From NCBI RefSeq assembly GCF_009755355.1, contig NZ_WQLB01000043.1:1-29893 (forward strand): a stretch of DNA of 29,893 bases, read 5' to 3'. Made by a program: the position numbers and the translations under genes. Below are positions 14,988-22,121 of the stretch, piece after piece; positions within the stretch are counted from its first letter, which is position 1; each line of letters begins with the position of its first letter. The notes under the pieces are model-generated. The model was given only the letters and a program-made list of their open reading frames with translations. It was not told where the DNA came from and searched no databases. This stretch comes from Deinococcus arboris (GTDB taxonomy: Bacteria > Deinococcota > Deinococci > Deinococcales > Deinococcaceae).

Positions 14988-15617
14988 TCAGCTCTCGGGA
15001 GCAGGGGTAAACAACAGGCCCACCAGACAGGGTTCCGCCTCAAGGGTCTGACGCTGCTGGGCCGCTTGCTCCGTCAGCCAGGTTGTCAGGTCACGCAGTC
15101 GGCCCTCTAGCTCGCGCTGGGTGGCGGGGGTCAAGCGGCAGCGGCTCAGAAGACTCAAAGCGCCGGGCAATGAGGTGTCTGGCTGCACGTTCTGCGGAGC
15201 CAGGGTCGTCCGGAGATGGCCCTGCCCGTCGGGCGTGATCAGGAGGTCGGTCTGAAGGTCAGCTGCAAACAACTTGGCCAGATGAAGGTCCACCTCCTGA
15301 ACAAATTCGCCGGAAACGCGGTCAAGCAACTCACGAATGGTCGCGTGAGAGGTCAGAGTAAACGGGACCCGGAAGCCTGAGGCGACCGCGCGGTAGATCT
15401 TGACTGGTCGGCCGGTCCGGGGCCGCGTCCCCTCGACCACAATCAGGCCAGCAGACACCAGCTGGGCCAGGTAATGGCACGTTGCTTTCAGGGGAACCCG
15501 GGCCAGGTGTGCAACTTCACTGGCACTGAGGGAGCGCTGACAGAGGGGAGCGAGCAAGCGCAGGCAGGCGACCTGCTGCAGAAGCCGCGCCTGCGTGGAC
15601 GTGGTGGCCGTGAACAT
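14988..15617 (-). CDS. Winged-helix transcriptional regulator, ArsR-like
   Basis: The 209-residue protein (ATG 15617; GTG 15629 is an alternative) has a winged helix at residues ~10-75: recognition region LSASEVAHLARVPLKATCHY, then LVSAGLIVVEG and a wing with GRPVKIYRAV. The C-terminal ~130 residues are helical, without a known ligand domain. The wing and the following GF..PF segment closely match the regulator at 15901-16611, so the two are paralogs. It ends 70 bases from the convergent MFS gene. Regulators of this build often control nearby exporters, but no operator was identified. Confidence 0.75.
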   Translation of the reverse strand: MFTATTSTQARLLQQVACLRLLAPLCQRSLSASEVAHLARVPLKATCHYLAQLVSAGLIVVEGTRPRTGRPVKIYRAVASGFRVPFTLTSHATIRELLDRVSGEFVQEVDLHLAKLFAADLQTDLLITPDGQGHLRTTLAPQNVQPDTSLPGALSLLSRCRLTPATQRELEGRLRDLTTWLTEQAAQQRQTLEAEPCLVGLLFTPAPES

Positions 15618-15865
15618 GGTCGGGCTCACCGGCCCAGTCTGACAGAGGCAGGGGACGCCCCCAGAGGCGAGACGTGGAGACTGACCGGGAAGCCTTCACC
15701 TTCACTGTGATGGGTCGGCACCCAGCCAGACCAACGCCACCCACTGGTGCCAGAAATCTAACGCCTGAACAGCGTCAGTGAAGAGGGATATAGGCTTTTA
15801 CGCTCTCTCAAGCGTGCAGGCGCCGTCCAGCTTCAGGGCCAGGACAACAGTGGGGAAAGACAGGA

Positions 15866-15886
15866 GTGGCTGAAAACCTCAGTCAC
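15866..15886 (-). terminator. Hairpin terminator after the second winged-helix regulator
   Basis: GTGGCTGA pairs with TCAGTCAC around an AAACC loop (one G-U pair). It lies 15 bases beyond the stop at 15901 and is followed on the minus strand by a pyrimidine-rich run. The remaining bases between the two regulators hold no gene. Confidence 0.45.
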
Positions 15887-15900
15887 CCCTCTCTGGTCAC

Positions 15901-16611
15901 TCACCATTCTGAACCTACAGGTTGGGGACTGAGGCCCAACTGCAAGGCGTAGCGCTGGCGCTCTACGGATGCCAGCGCCTGCTGGGACGAGACCGCATAC
16001 CGGGTGAACACCGCCAACAGCTCTCGTTGCAGCGCTTTGGCTTCCTGAAACGTCAGGGAGACCATGATGTTGGTATGCCACAACGCTGGTGCGCCGGGCG
16101 CCAAGAGGTCTTCCTGACGCCAATCTGGCCGGTGATCTGGCACTGCCTCCCAGTTGACAGACGCATCTTCCGTACTGAGGTAGAGCCGCACATGCCACCC
16201 GCCCCCTTCGCCGGCCAGGGCCGCGACCAGGCGGGCACCGAAGGCCTGACGGGTCTCCGCGTCCCGCTTCAAAAAGAGGTCCAGTAATGTTTCGGCCTGC
16301 ATCGCGGAGAAAGGCAAGACGAAGCCTTCGGCCACCGTGCGGTAGCGCCGACTGGGGCGCCCCCGGTGCTGCTCGGTGGCCGTCACTTCCAGTAACCCCA
16401 GTCGGGTCAAGCGACCAATTTGATACAGCATGGTGTCCACCCGGCTGCCGATCACCCGCGCCGCTTCTGTCGCTGTGCATTCGTGCCCAAGAAATGGCCG
16501 CACATACCGGAACAACTGTGGATTGAGCAGGGTTTCAACCGCCTGCGGATCGGTGACGGTGGTCCAGCGCTGAACTGAAAAGTGCCCTTTCATTTCAATA
16601 CCGTAGTGCAT
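15901..16611 (-). CDS. Winged-helix transcriptional regulator, ArsR-like (paralog)
   Basis: The 236-residue protein has an N-terminal winged helix at ~25-95: ATEAARVIGSRVDTMLYQIG as the HTH, LTRLGLLEVTATE, and a wing HRGRPSRRYRTVAEGF. GRP..YR.VA.GF..PF is shared with the regulator at 14988-15617. A helical C-terminal domain with LWHTNIMVSLTFQEAKALQR follows. GGGAG sits just before ATG 16611; ATG 16614 and 16593 are alternatives. It is divergent from the RTX lipoprotein gene, 83 bases away, so it may regulate that gene as well as itself. The ligand is unknown. Confidence 0.75.
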   Translation of the reverse strand: MHYGIEMKGHFSVQRWTTVTDPQAVETLLNPQLFRYVRPFLGHECTATEAARVIGSRVDTMLYQIGRLTRLGLLEVTATEQHRGRPSRRYRTVAEGFVLPFSAMQAETLLDLFLKRDAETRQAFGARLVAALAGEGGGWHVRLYLSTEDASVNWEAVPDHRPDWRQEDLLAPGAPALWHTNIMVSLTFQEAKALQRELLAVFTRYAVSSQQALASVERQRYALQLGLSPQPVGSEW

Positions 16612-16693
16612 CATTCTCCCGTGCGGGACGTGCAGGCGCGGGTTTATACCGAGATGCGCCCTGTTCTTCCGTCCCCGTTGCTAAGGAGCATCT

Positions 16694-17320
16694 ATGAACA
16701 AATCTGCTTTCGTCTTGATCCTTCCGGTGGTGCTTGCAGCCTGCGGCCAGTCCACGCCGTCCAGTACACCGGTGGCCAGTGTTCCCCTGCTCCACGCCCA
16801 AGCCGGCACCTGTCTGGGCCAAACCGCCACGATTGAAGCCCAACCCAATCTCATAACCATCGGCACCACGGGGAACGACGTCATTGTGGGTACGCCAGGG
16901 GACGATGTGATCTACGCGGATCAGGGCGACGACATCATCTGCGGCCTGGGCGGCAATGACGTGATTTACGGCGACTGGAACGGCATCTCGAATGCGGTGC
17001 TGTATGGGGGCCGTGACCAGATTGATGGCGGTGACGGGAATGACTGGATCTCCGGCAATCCTGGCGATGACACGCTGTATGGGGGGACGGGCGACGATCA
17101 TGTCCAGGGTGACGCAGGCGGCGACACCTTGTACGGCTTCACTGGCAATGACTACCTGCAGGGTGACTCTGGCCGAGACAACCTTTACGGAGAAGCAGGT
17201 GACGACACGCTCAGGGGCAATGGCGATACGGACTTCCTTGATGGCGGTCCCCAGTATGATGACTGTGATGGGGGCGGAAACGGCCTGTTCAAACCTGACA
17301 AGAAAGTGAACTGCCCCTGA
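16694..17320 (+). CDS. Lipoprotein with RTX-type calcium-binding repeats
   Basis: The 208-residue protein begins with a lipoprotein signal peptide (MNKSAFVLILPVVLAACGQ), with the lipobox LAAC, so it should be anchored in the envelope. From residue ~55 to the end run about ten nonapeptide-like repeats of GGxGxDxxx type: TGNDVIVG, PGDDVIYA, GGNDVIYG, GGDGNDWISG, PGDDTLYGG, TGDDHVQGD, TGNDYLQGD and AGDDTLRG. These form a calcium-stabilised parallel beta-roll. Typical RTX proteins are secreted by type I systems and lack lipid anchors, so a short lipid-anchored roll is less common. AAGGAG is well placed before ATG 16694. TATACC at 16645-16650 is a possible -10. Confidence 0.85.
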   Translation: MNKSAFVLILPVVLAACGQSTPSSTPVASVPLLHAQAGTCLGQTATIEAQPNLITIGTTGNDVIVGTPGDDVIYADQGDDIICGLGGNDVIYGDWNGISNAVLYGGRDQIDGGDGNDWISGNPGDDTLYGGTGDDHVQGDAGGDTLYGFTGNDYLQGDSGRDNLYGEAGDDTLRGNGDTDFLDGGPQYDDCDGGGNGLFKPDKKVNCP

Positions 17321-17325
17321 CCGCT

Positions 17326-17365
17326 GTCCAAGGCGAGGTCGGGTAAGCAAATTGCTGCCTTGGAC
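17326..17365 (+). terminator. Terminator-like hairpin after RTX lipoprotein gene
   Basis: GTCCAAGGC (17326-17334) pairs perfectly with GCCTTGGAC (17357-17365). The 22-base loop itself contains the palindrome AGCAAATTGCT. It lies directly after the stop codon. Confidence 0.5.
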
Positions 17366-17465
17366 TTCGCTTGGTGCCTCACGTCCAGTATGCGAACCAG
17401 GGAAGGACTGCACGAAGTTGTCAGTGGGGGCGATCCTGGCAACCTGACGTGAGCAGGAACTCAAG

Positions 17466-17490
17466 AGGCGGCTTGAGCATCAAGCCGCCT
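17466..17490. terminator. Strong hairpin terminator
   Basis: AGGCGGCTTGA and TCAAGCCGCCT form a perfect 11-pair stem with a GCA loop. It lies between convergent genes, so it can stop transcription from either side. No gene is seen in 17321-17621; the region holds only this hairpin and the one at 17326-17365. Confidence 0.65.
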
Positions 17491-17621
17491 GCATCATTTC
17501 TGGCCAGAATCGACTGAAGCATGAATCAGTGTTTGCCATTCAACTGAGCCGCATGCCCGAGATGAGTGACAATCTCAGGGGTACAGGCACCACTGGGATG
17601 GGCTTCTCAGGGCCCAGCCGG

Positions 17622-19010
17622 TCAGCTGGGCAGAGGGCTGCGGCGAGGCCAGGCCGGAGCAGTGAACTGCACCCAGGCCCCACCCGTGGGCCGATTGCCC
17701 AGGCCTGCCGAGCCGCCGTGCGCCTGGGCAATGCTCTGCACGATAGCGAGACCCAGCCCAGCTCCGGTCGGGTCACGCTGGGCGCGGTAGAAGCGTTCAA
17801 ACCCGCGCTGCAGCCCCTCAGGCGTGAAGCCCGGACCCTCGTCCCGAACCTCAAACGTGACGGTCTCCAGGTGCTGGAGCGCCTGCACGGCAATGGTGGA
17901 GCCGTGGGGCGCGTGGCGGGCTGCATTTCTAAGCAAGTTCCAGAGGGCCTGTTCAAGCCGCAGGGGGTCGGCCTGCACCCACAGCTGCGTCAGGCCCTGC
18001 ACTTCGATGACCACCTGATGCTCCGGCATGATAGGCCGGACCCGTGTGGCCAGCTGGTCCAACCAGGCGCGCACCTCCAGCGGTTCTGGGCGTAGAGTCT
18101 CGCCCGAATCCAGGCGGGTCAGCGTCAACAGATCCTCGACCAGTCGGCCTGCCCGGTCAGCTTCACGGCGCGCCGACACCAGCAGTTCCAGGCGCATCTG
18201 TTGGTTTTCCGGGGCGCGGGCCAGGACTTCCAGATAACCGCCCAGCGCCGTCAGGGGTGTCCGCAGTTCATGGGAAGCGTCGGCGGCGAACGCGCGGGTC
18301 CGGGCCTCTTCGGCCCGCAGGTCATTGAACGATTGATCCAGCCGGTCGAGCATGCTGTTGAGGCTCTGGGCCAGAGCCCGCACATCGTCATGACTGTCAG
18401 GGACAGCGAGGCGCTGATGGAGTCGGCTGGCCGACAATTCCCGGGCCTGGGCCGTGATGCGGCGCAGGGGGCGGAGGCCCAGCCGAATAAGGGTGACCCC
18501 AATCCCACACGCCAGCGTGACCAGCACCGCCGCGATCATGAGGTTAATCCGGCACAGCCGCAGGACGAAGTCCGAGATGCTGTCCAGATTGGCGGAAAGG
18601 CCAACCACGCCACCAGGCACAGCCCGCAACTGCACCAGCGTGTGGGGAGTACGGTACTCGGCGGGAAGGCCCTGGCGTGCCCGTTCCAAGGCGGCCACGG
18701 GTGGGGCAGGATGCTGGAGGCCGTCCGTAAAGTGGGGGGCCTGGCCAGGCGCGATCCAGACCCCCCAGCTGTCACTGAGTTGTGCAGCCGCCTGTAAGCG
18801 GTTGCGTAGGGGGCCGCCCGATGTGTTCAGGTGGGTCAGCTCTTGCCGCAGCGTCTGCCTCAGCTGGTTTTCGGCGTAGTCGCGCGCCTGCAGCAGGACC
18901 AGGCCATACATGCTGAAGGTCACGATCAGGATGGTGACGAGGAGCGCCAGAAAGAGGCGCAGTTCCAGAGGGAGGCGCAGCAGAGCCCGCCTTATGCGGT
19001 GGGCAGTCAC
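17622..19010 (-). CDS. Sensor histidine kinase with HAMP domain
   Basis: The 462-residue membrane sensor senses an unknown envelope signal and phosphorylates the regulator encoded just upstream. Helix 1 is at residues ~15-40 (FLALLVTILIVTFSMYGLVL), an extracytoplasmic domain of ~110 residues follows, then helix 2 (~152-178), a HAMP linker (~179-232), HisKA with His247 in ADASHELRTPLTAL and the ATPase with N box NLLRNAARHA (Asn362), DEGPGF and GAGLGLAI. All key residues are present. The GTG start at 19010 overlaps the regulator stop (GTGA), with AGGAG six bases before it. The ATPase domain ends normally, although the C-terminal tail is Pro- and Arg-rich. Confidence 0.92.
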   Translation of the reverse strand: MTAHRIRRALLRLPLELRLFLALLVTILIVTFSMYGLVLLQARDYAENQLRQTLRQELTHLNTSGGPLRNRLQAAAQLSDSWGVWIAPGQAPHFTDGLQHPAPPVAALERARQGLPAEYRTPHTLVQLRAVPGGVVGLSANLDSISDFVLRLCRINLMIAAVLVTLACGIGVTLIRLGLRPLRRITAQARELSASRLHQRLAVPDSHDDVRALAQSLNSMLDRLDQSFNDLRAEEARTRAFAADASHELRTPLTALGGYLEVLARAPENQQMRLELLVSARREADRAGRLVEDLLTLTRLDSGETLRPEPLEVRAWLDQLATRVRPIMPEHQVVIEVQGLTQLWVQADPLRLEQALWNLLRNAARHAPHGSTIAVQALQHLETVTFEVRDEGPGFTPEGLQRGFERFYRAQRDPTGAGLGLAIVQSIAQAHGGSAGLGNRPTGGAWVQFTAPAWPRRSPLPS

Positions 19011-19684
19011 CGGCGCTCCTGCAGTAAGTAGCCAGAGCCGCGTAGCGTATGGAGCAGGGGCGGATCCCCCAGTGCCCGGCGCGCATAGCCCACGTACAGT
19101 TCGACCACATTGTCACTGCCCAGGAAACCCTGTCCCCAGACTGCGTCCAGAAGAACTTGTTTGGGCAACACCCGTTCGCTGTGGCGGGTCAAGAAGAGCA
19201 GCAGGTTAAAGGTGGTGGGCCGCAGGTCCAGGCGCCGGCCTCTCCGAAAAGCCTCACGGGTGCCTTCATTCAGTTCAAGGTCGGCGTAGCGGGCCAACTC
19301 CACGATATCCGGTCGGGTGCGGCGCAGCACCGTGCGGATGCGGGCCACCAATTCTCCAAATGCGAAAGGCTTGACCAGATAATCGTCGGCGCCGCCCTCC
19401 AGCCCCCGGATGCGGTCTTCAACGCTGTCGCGGGCCGTCAGCATCAGGACGGGGACCGGGGCCCTTTGCCGCAGGTCACGCAAAAAAGCGTAGCCGTCGG
19501 GGCCCGGCAACATCACGTCCAGAATAATCAGGTCGGCGCCAGTTTCGGCGTAGCGGCTCAGGCCCTCACCGGCGGTGGGCGCCGTGCTGACCTCAAACCC
19601 TTCGTAGCGCAGTCCTACCTGAAGGTAGTCGCGGATACCCGGATCGTCTTCCACGATCAGCAGGCGGGGGAGAACAGCAGACAC
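19007..19684 (-). CDS. OmpR/PhoB-family response regulator
   Basis: The 225-residue regulator has a receiver domain (residues ~6-120) with acidic pocket EDD at 12-14, phosphorylation site Asp56 in ILDVMLPGPDG, Thr83 and Lys105 in LVKPF. A winged-helix output domain follows (~125-222: RRLDLRPTTFNLLLFL, LLDAVWGQGF, VVELYVGYARRAL and RGSGYLL). GTG 19684 is chosen because GGAGG lies seven bases upstream; the open frame extends far upstream without support. It forms an operon with the kinase and is divergent from the yceI-like gene. Repeats at 19711-19761 are the likely binding site. Confidence 0.92.
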   Translation of the reverse strand: MSAVLPRLLIVEDDPGIRDYLQVGLRYEGFEVSTAPTAGEGLSRYAETGADLIILDVMLPGPDGYAFLRDLRQRAPVPVLMLTARDSVEDRIRGLEGGADDYLVKPFAFGELVARIRTVLRRTRPDIVELARYADLELNEGTREAFRRGRRLDLRPTTFNLLLFLTRHSERVLPKQVLLDAVWGQGFLGSDNVVELYVGYARRALGDPPLLHTLRGSGYLLQERR

Positions 19685-19710
19685 ACTCACCCCTCCGGCA
19701 TAGCACGCCC

Positions 19711-19761
19711 GCCTGTGCGCCGCCTGTGCGCGGGGCCTCCGGCTGCACAGGCCACGCACAG
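19711..19761. promoter_or_regulatory. Putative response-regulator operator between divergent operons
   Basis: GCCTGTGCGC occurs at 19711-19720 and again at 19722-19731. The inverted form GCACAGGC occurs at 19745-19752 and GCACAG at 19756-19761. Both pairs have an 11-bp start-to-start spacing, one helical turn, as expected for tandem half-sites of OmpR/PhoB regulators. They sit in the 170-bp gap between the two-component operon and the yceI-like gene. Confidence 0.55.
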
Positions 19762-19853
19762 CTGACCTGCTTACCGTACAGGAGGCCGCAGAGCACGCGG
19801 CGGCCGCCTTTCTCACTTCCCTCGTCTACTGCTCCCATTCTCTGGAGGATCAA

Positions 19854-20450
19854 ATGAAGCGACTCATCGTGCTCAGCTTGACGGCCTTGACCTTGCCCCT
19901 TGCCAGCGCCGCCCCTGTGACTTATACCGTGGTCAGCGGCGCCACCCAGCTGAATCTGATGACGGTCGAGAGCCAGACCAGCGTGGAGAACTTTACGGGC
20001 CGCACCAGCAAAGTGAGCGGCACGCTCCGCTACGATGCGGCGGCCAAGAGTGGCAGCGGCACCGTAACAGTTGACGGAACCAGCATCACCACGGGCAATG
20101 GCATGCGCGACACCCATATGAAGAGTGCCGACTGGCTCAACTTCGACAGGGCGCCTGCTGTAACGTTTAAAACCACTTCGGTCAAATTGATGAGCGGCGA
20201 CAAATACACCGTCACTGGCACACTGACCATGAACGGCGTTACCAAAAACGTGACCAGCACCGCCACCGTCAAGCAGACGCCAGCCAGCTCGGCCACCAAG
20301 GCGGCCGGCCTCAAGGGCGACGTGTTGGCCGTGAGCACCAGCTTCCCAGTGAAGTTGAGTGACTACGGCGTCAAGAACAGCCGGATCGGCGGACAGGTCA
20401 ATGATACCCTGACGGTCAGTCTCAAGTTTGTCGCCAGCAGCGGCAGCTGA
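19854..20450 (+). CDS. YceI-family secreted protein
   Basis: The 198-residue protein starts with a signal peptide (MKRLIVLSLTALTLPLASAA) and has the YceI-like layout of an exported lipocalin-type beta-barrel: TVESQTSVENFTGRTSKVSG near residue 38, NGMRDTHMKSADWLNFDRAP near 82 (the family signature R(D/N)xHLxSxDFFDxxxxP), YTVTGTLTMNGVTKNVT and a terminal VSLKFVASS. Members bind isoprenoid or other hydrophobic molecules in the periplasm. GGAGG is correctly placed before ATG 19854. A small membrane protein gene starts eight bases after its stop, and a two-component system is divergent, suggesting envelope-stress or redox control. Confidence 0.85.
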   Translation: MKRLIVLSLTALTLPLASAAPVTYTVVSGATQLNLMTVESQTSVENFTGRTSKVSGTLRYDAAAKSGSGTVTVDGTSITTGNGMRDTHMKSADWLNFDRAPAVTFKTTSVKLMSGDKYTVTGTLTMNGVTKNVTSTATVKQTPASSATKAAGLKGDVLAVSTSFPVKLSDYGVKNSRIGGQVNDTLTVSLKFVASSGS

Positions 20451-20457
20451 TCGCCGC

Positions 20458-20859
20458 ATGCTCGCCCGCCTCCGCCGGCCTCTGGGCATTCTGGCCCTGC
20501 TCTGCCTCCTGGCGCTGCTGGTCACGCTCCTCACCGGCTGGTGGTATGGCCGGGGCGCTCAGCTGGTGCAGTTGGTGACGCCCACGAGCGCCGCCGCCAC
20601 CAGTTTGTTCGGCGAGAGCGGGCCGGGCACGCTGATCGGCTCGCCACAGCAAATGATCATTCGGGATCCGGAGGCCTTTCTCGACGGACGGACGGCAGGT
20701 GGCGCCCGCTATGTCAACGATACCTACCTCAAAGCACAGAACATCTACCCCCTGCAGCTCAAAACAGTGCGCTTTGTGCAACTAGCCGTGGCTGCGGGCT
20801 TTGCCGCTGCTCTTCTGCTCTTCGGCGGGTTATGGTTCTTGGCCCGACGCCGAACATAG
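20458..20859 (+). CDS. Membrane protein with two helices and an extracytoplasmic loop
   Basis: From ATG 20458 the protein has 133 residues. Helix 1 (LGILALLCLLALLVTLLTGW) is followed by a ~70-residue polar region and helix 2 (FVQLAVAAGFAAALLLFGGL) with a basic end (ARRRT). The middle region (VNDTYLKAQNIYPLQLKTVR) has no known domain. It starts eight bases after the yceI-like stop, without its own ribosome site, so translation is probably coupled. A role with the YceI-like protein, such as ligand or electron transfer at the membrane, is plausible but inferred only from linkage. Confidence 0.68.
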   Translation: MLARLRRPLGILALLCLLALLVTLLTGWWYGRGAQLVQLVTPTSAAATSLFGESGPGTLIGSPQQMIIRDPEAFLDGRTAGGARYVNDTYLKAQNIYPLQLKTVRFVQLAVAAGFAAALLLFGGLWFLARRRT

Positions 20860-20907
20860 AGTGGCACACTGAACCGGGGACTCACCGGAAAGGCTTGCCA
20901 CTCTATG
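20855..20907 (+). terminator. Long inverted repeat at the end of the yceI operon
   Basis: CATAGAGTGGCA (20855-20866) and TGCCACTCTATG (20896-20907) form a perfect 12-pair stem around a 29-base loop. The left arm includes the TAG stop codon of the membrane protein gene. No T-run follows. It may be a terminator or an mRNA 3'-end stabiliser. Confidence 0.45.
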
Positions 20908-21197
20908 TGCTGCCTGAACGTGGTCGCAGGAAGATTCAGAAGACCGTGGAGCGCTGTGTGAGTTTAGAAATGACTGCGGCCACTGTTGTGCTTGCTGCAT
21001 CTGACTGGACCACCGAGTCACCCTCAGTCATCCATGATAAGCCCAGGCATACTCGTCTTCACACCTGGGTTAGGTGGTCAAAGCCGAGCAAGGGTCACTC
21101 AGCCAATAATCTTGAACTGCCCGCTTGACCCAGGAGTTGCAGACGTTCGCCGAGAAGCTGGAAGCCGCAACTTGACCCCATCATGGTCAAAGCGACC
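20908..21197. other. Non-coding gap before IS6 relic
   Basis: No coding frame is supported here. The only structure seen is TTGACC/GGTCAA at 21172-21190. Confidence 0.35.
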
Positions 21198-21230
21198 CAG
21201 ATCGCCGCCTGATCCTCAGGCGGCGATCTG
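21198..21230. terminator. Perfect 15-pair hairpin at the IS6 relic end
   Basis: CAGATCGCCGCCTGA and TCAGGCGGCGATCTG pair perfectly around TCC. It overlaps the last codons of the relic transposase frame and replaces the expected terminal repeat. On the minus strand it would terminate transcription of the relic. Confidence 0.6.
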
Positions 21231-21904
21231 CTTGGCGGTGGTCCAGTGGCGTAACGCTGTGAACTGGTTGATTCGTCTGATTGTGGAAGGTACAGTCGTT
21301 CGGGTCTGGCGGTGAAGATTCGTGGTTCGAGCGTGGAGCGCAAGAAATTTTTGGGTTCGTTGTCCTCGCTTGAAGCCCAGCTGTGGGCATTCCTGCTGCA
21401 GGGTTGATCGACGAGATTGCTCGATCAGGTTGGTGCAGCGTGCAGCAGAAACGACCCTGACGTGCTCCACGCTGTGCAGCACAGGAAACGCTCTGATTGC
21501 TGCTCCTTAGCTTGTCCGTTTGAATTACCGTCGGGACGTCATGTTCCCGCAGCAGGTATGTAAAAAGGACATTGCAGCCTTGGTGTCTTGGTAGTCCTGG
21601 AGCCAGATGTACAGGACTTGACCGCGCTCATCCACAGCTCGCTACAACCAGTGCGTCGCCTACGAACGTTTACACACATCTCGTCCAGATGCCAGCGAGA
21701 ACCCCGCCGGCGTTCTCGCTGGCGCAGTTCCTGTACCAACAATGAGGCGAATTTGATGTTTCACTGCCGCAGGGTTTCGTGACTGACATGGATGCCCTGC
21801 TCGTGAAGCAGTTCTTGAACGTCTCGCTGACTGAGGAGAAAACGGTGCAGTAAGGCTTGCGGTCAGTCACGGTTCATCAGCCTACTGGGCTTAAGTTGCC
21901 AGAA
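21216..21904 (-). mobile_element. IS6-family relic with broken transposase
   Basis: The terminal repeat TTAAGTTGCCAGAA is kept at 21891-21904, but the other end is missing. The transposase begins GTGACTGACC at 21870 (MTDRKP), then loses ~16 codons and changes frame to LHRFLLSQRDVQELLHEQGI. A TGG-to-TGA stop follows HETLRQ, the GSRWHLDEMCVNV segment is present, another frameshift follows, and the C-terminal VEHVRVVSAARCTN to RINQFTA part lies in a third frame (ending 21216). The gene is dead. It has several mutations, so it is older than the copies at 94 and 28968. Confidence 0.85.
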
Positions 21905-22121
21905 TCGCATTGAGGTTGCAAAACAGGATGTTACTCTGCCAAGACACGTTTCTTGTCAGTAGCGTCCTGGCCCGGTTTTCCTGAAATGACTCCCACAAGA
22001 GCCGACTTTTCCTGTTCCTGCAGACTTGACTGTGAGTCGGGGAAGCCCTTCACGCTTGAGTGATCTGAAGATTTTTGACAGTCCCAGAATTTATTCTGAT
22101 GAGACCTTGGAGGTACAAGCT

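Noticed and set aside
20541..21128. 195-codon plus-strand frame overlapping the membrane protein gene
   Set aside because: It overlaps a well-supported two-helix gene in another frame and continues into non-coding DNA with random-like composition.
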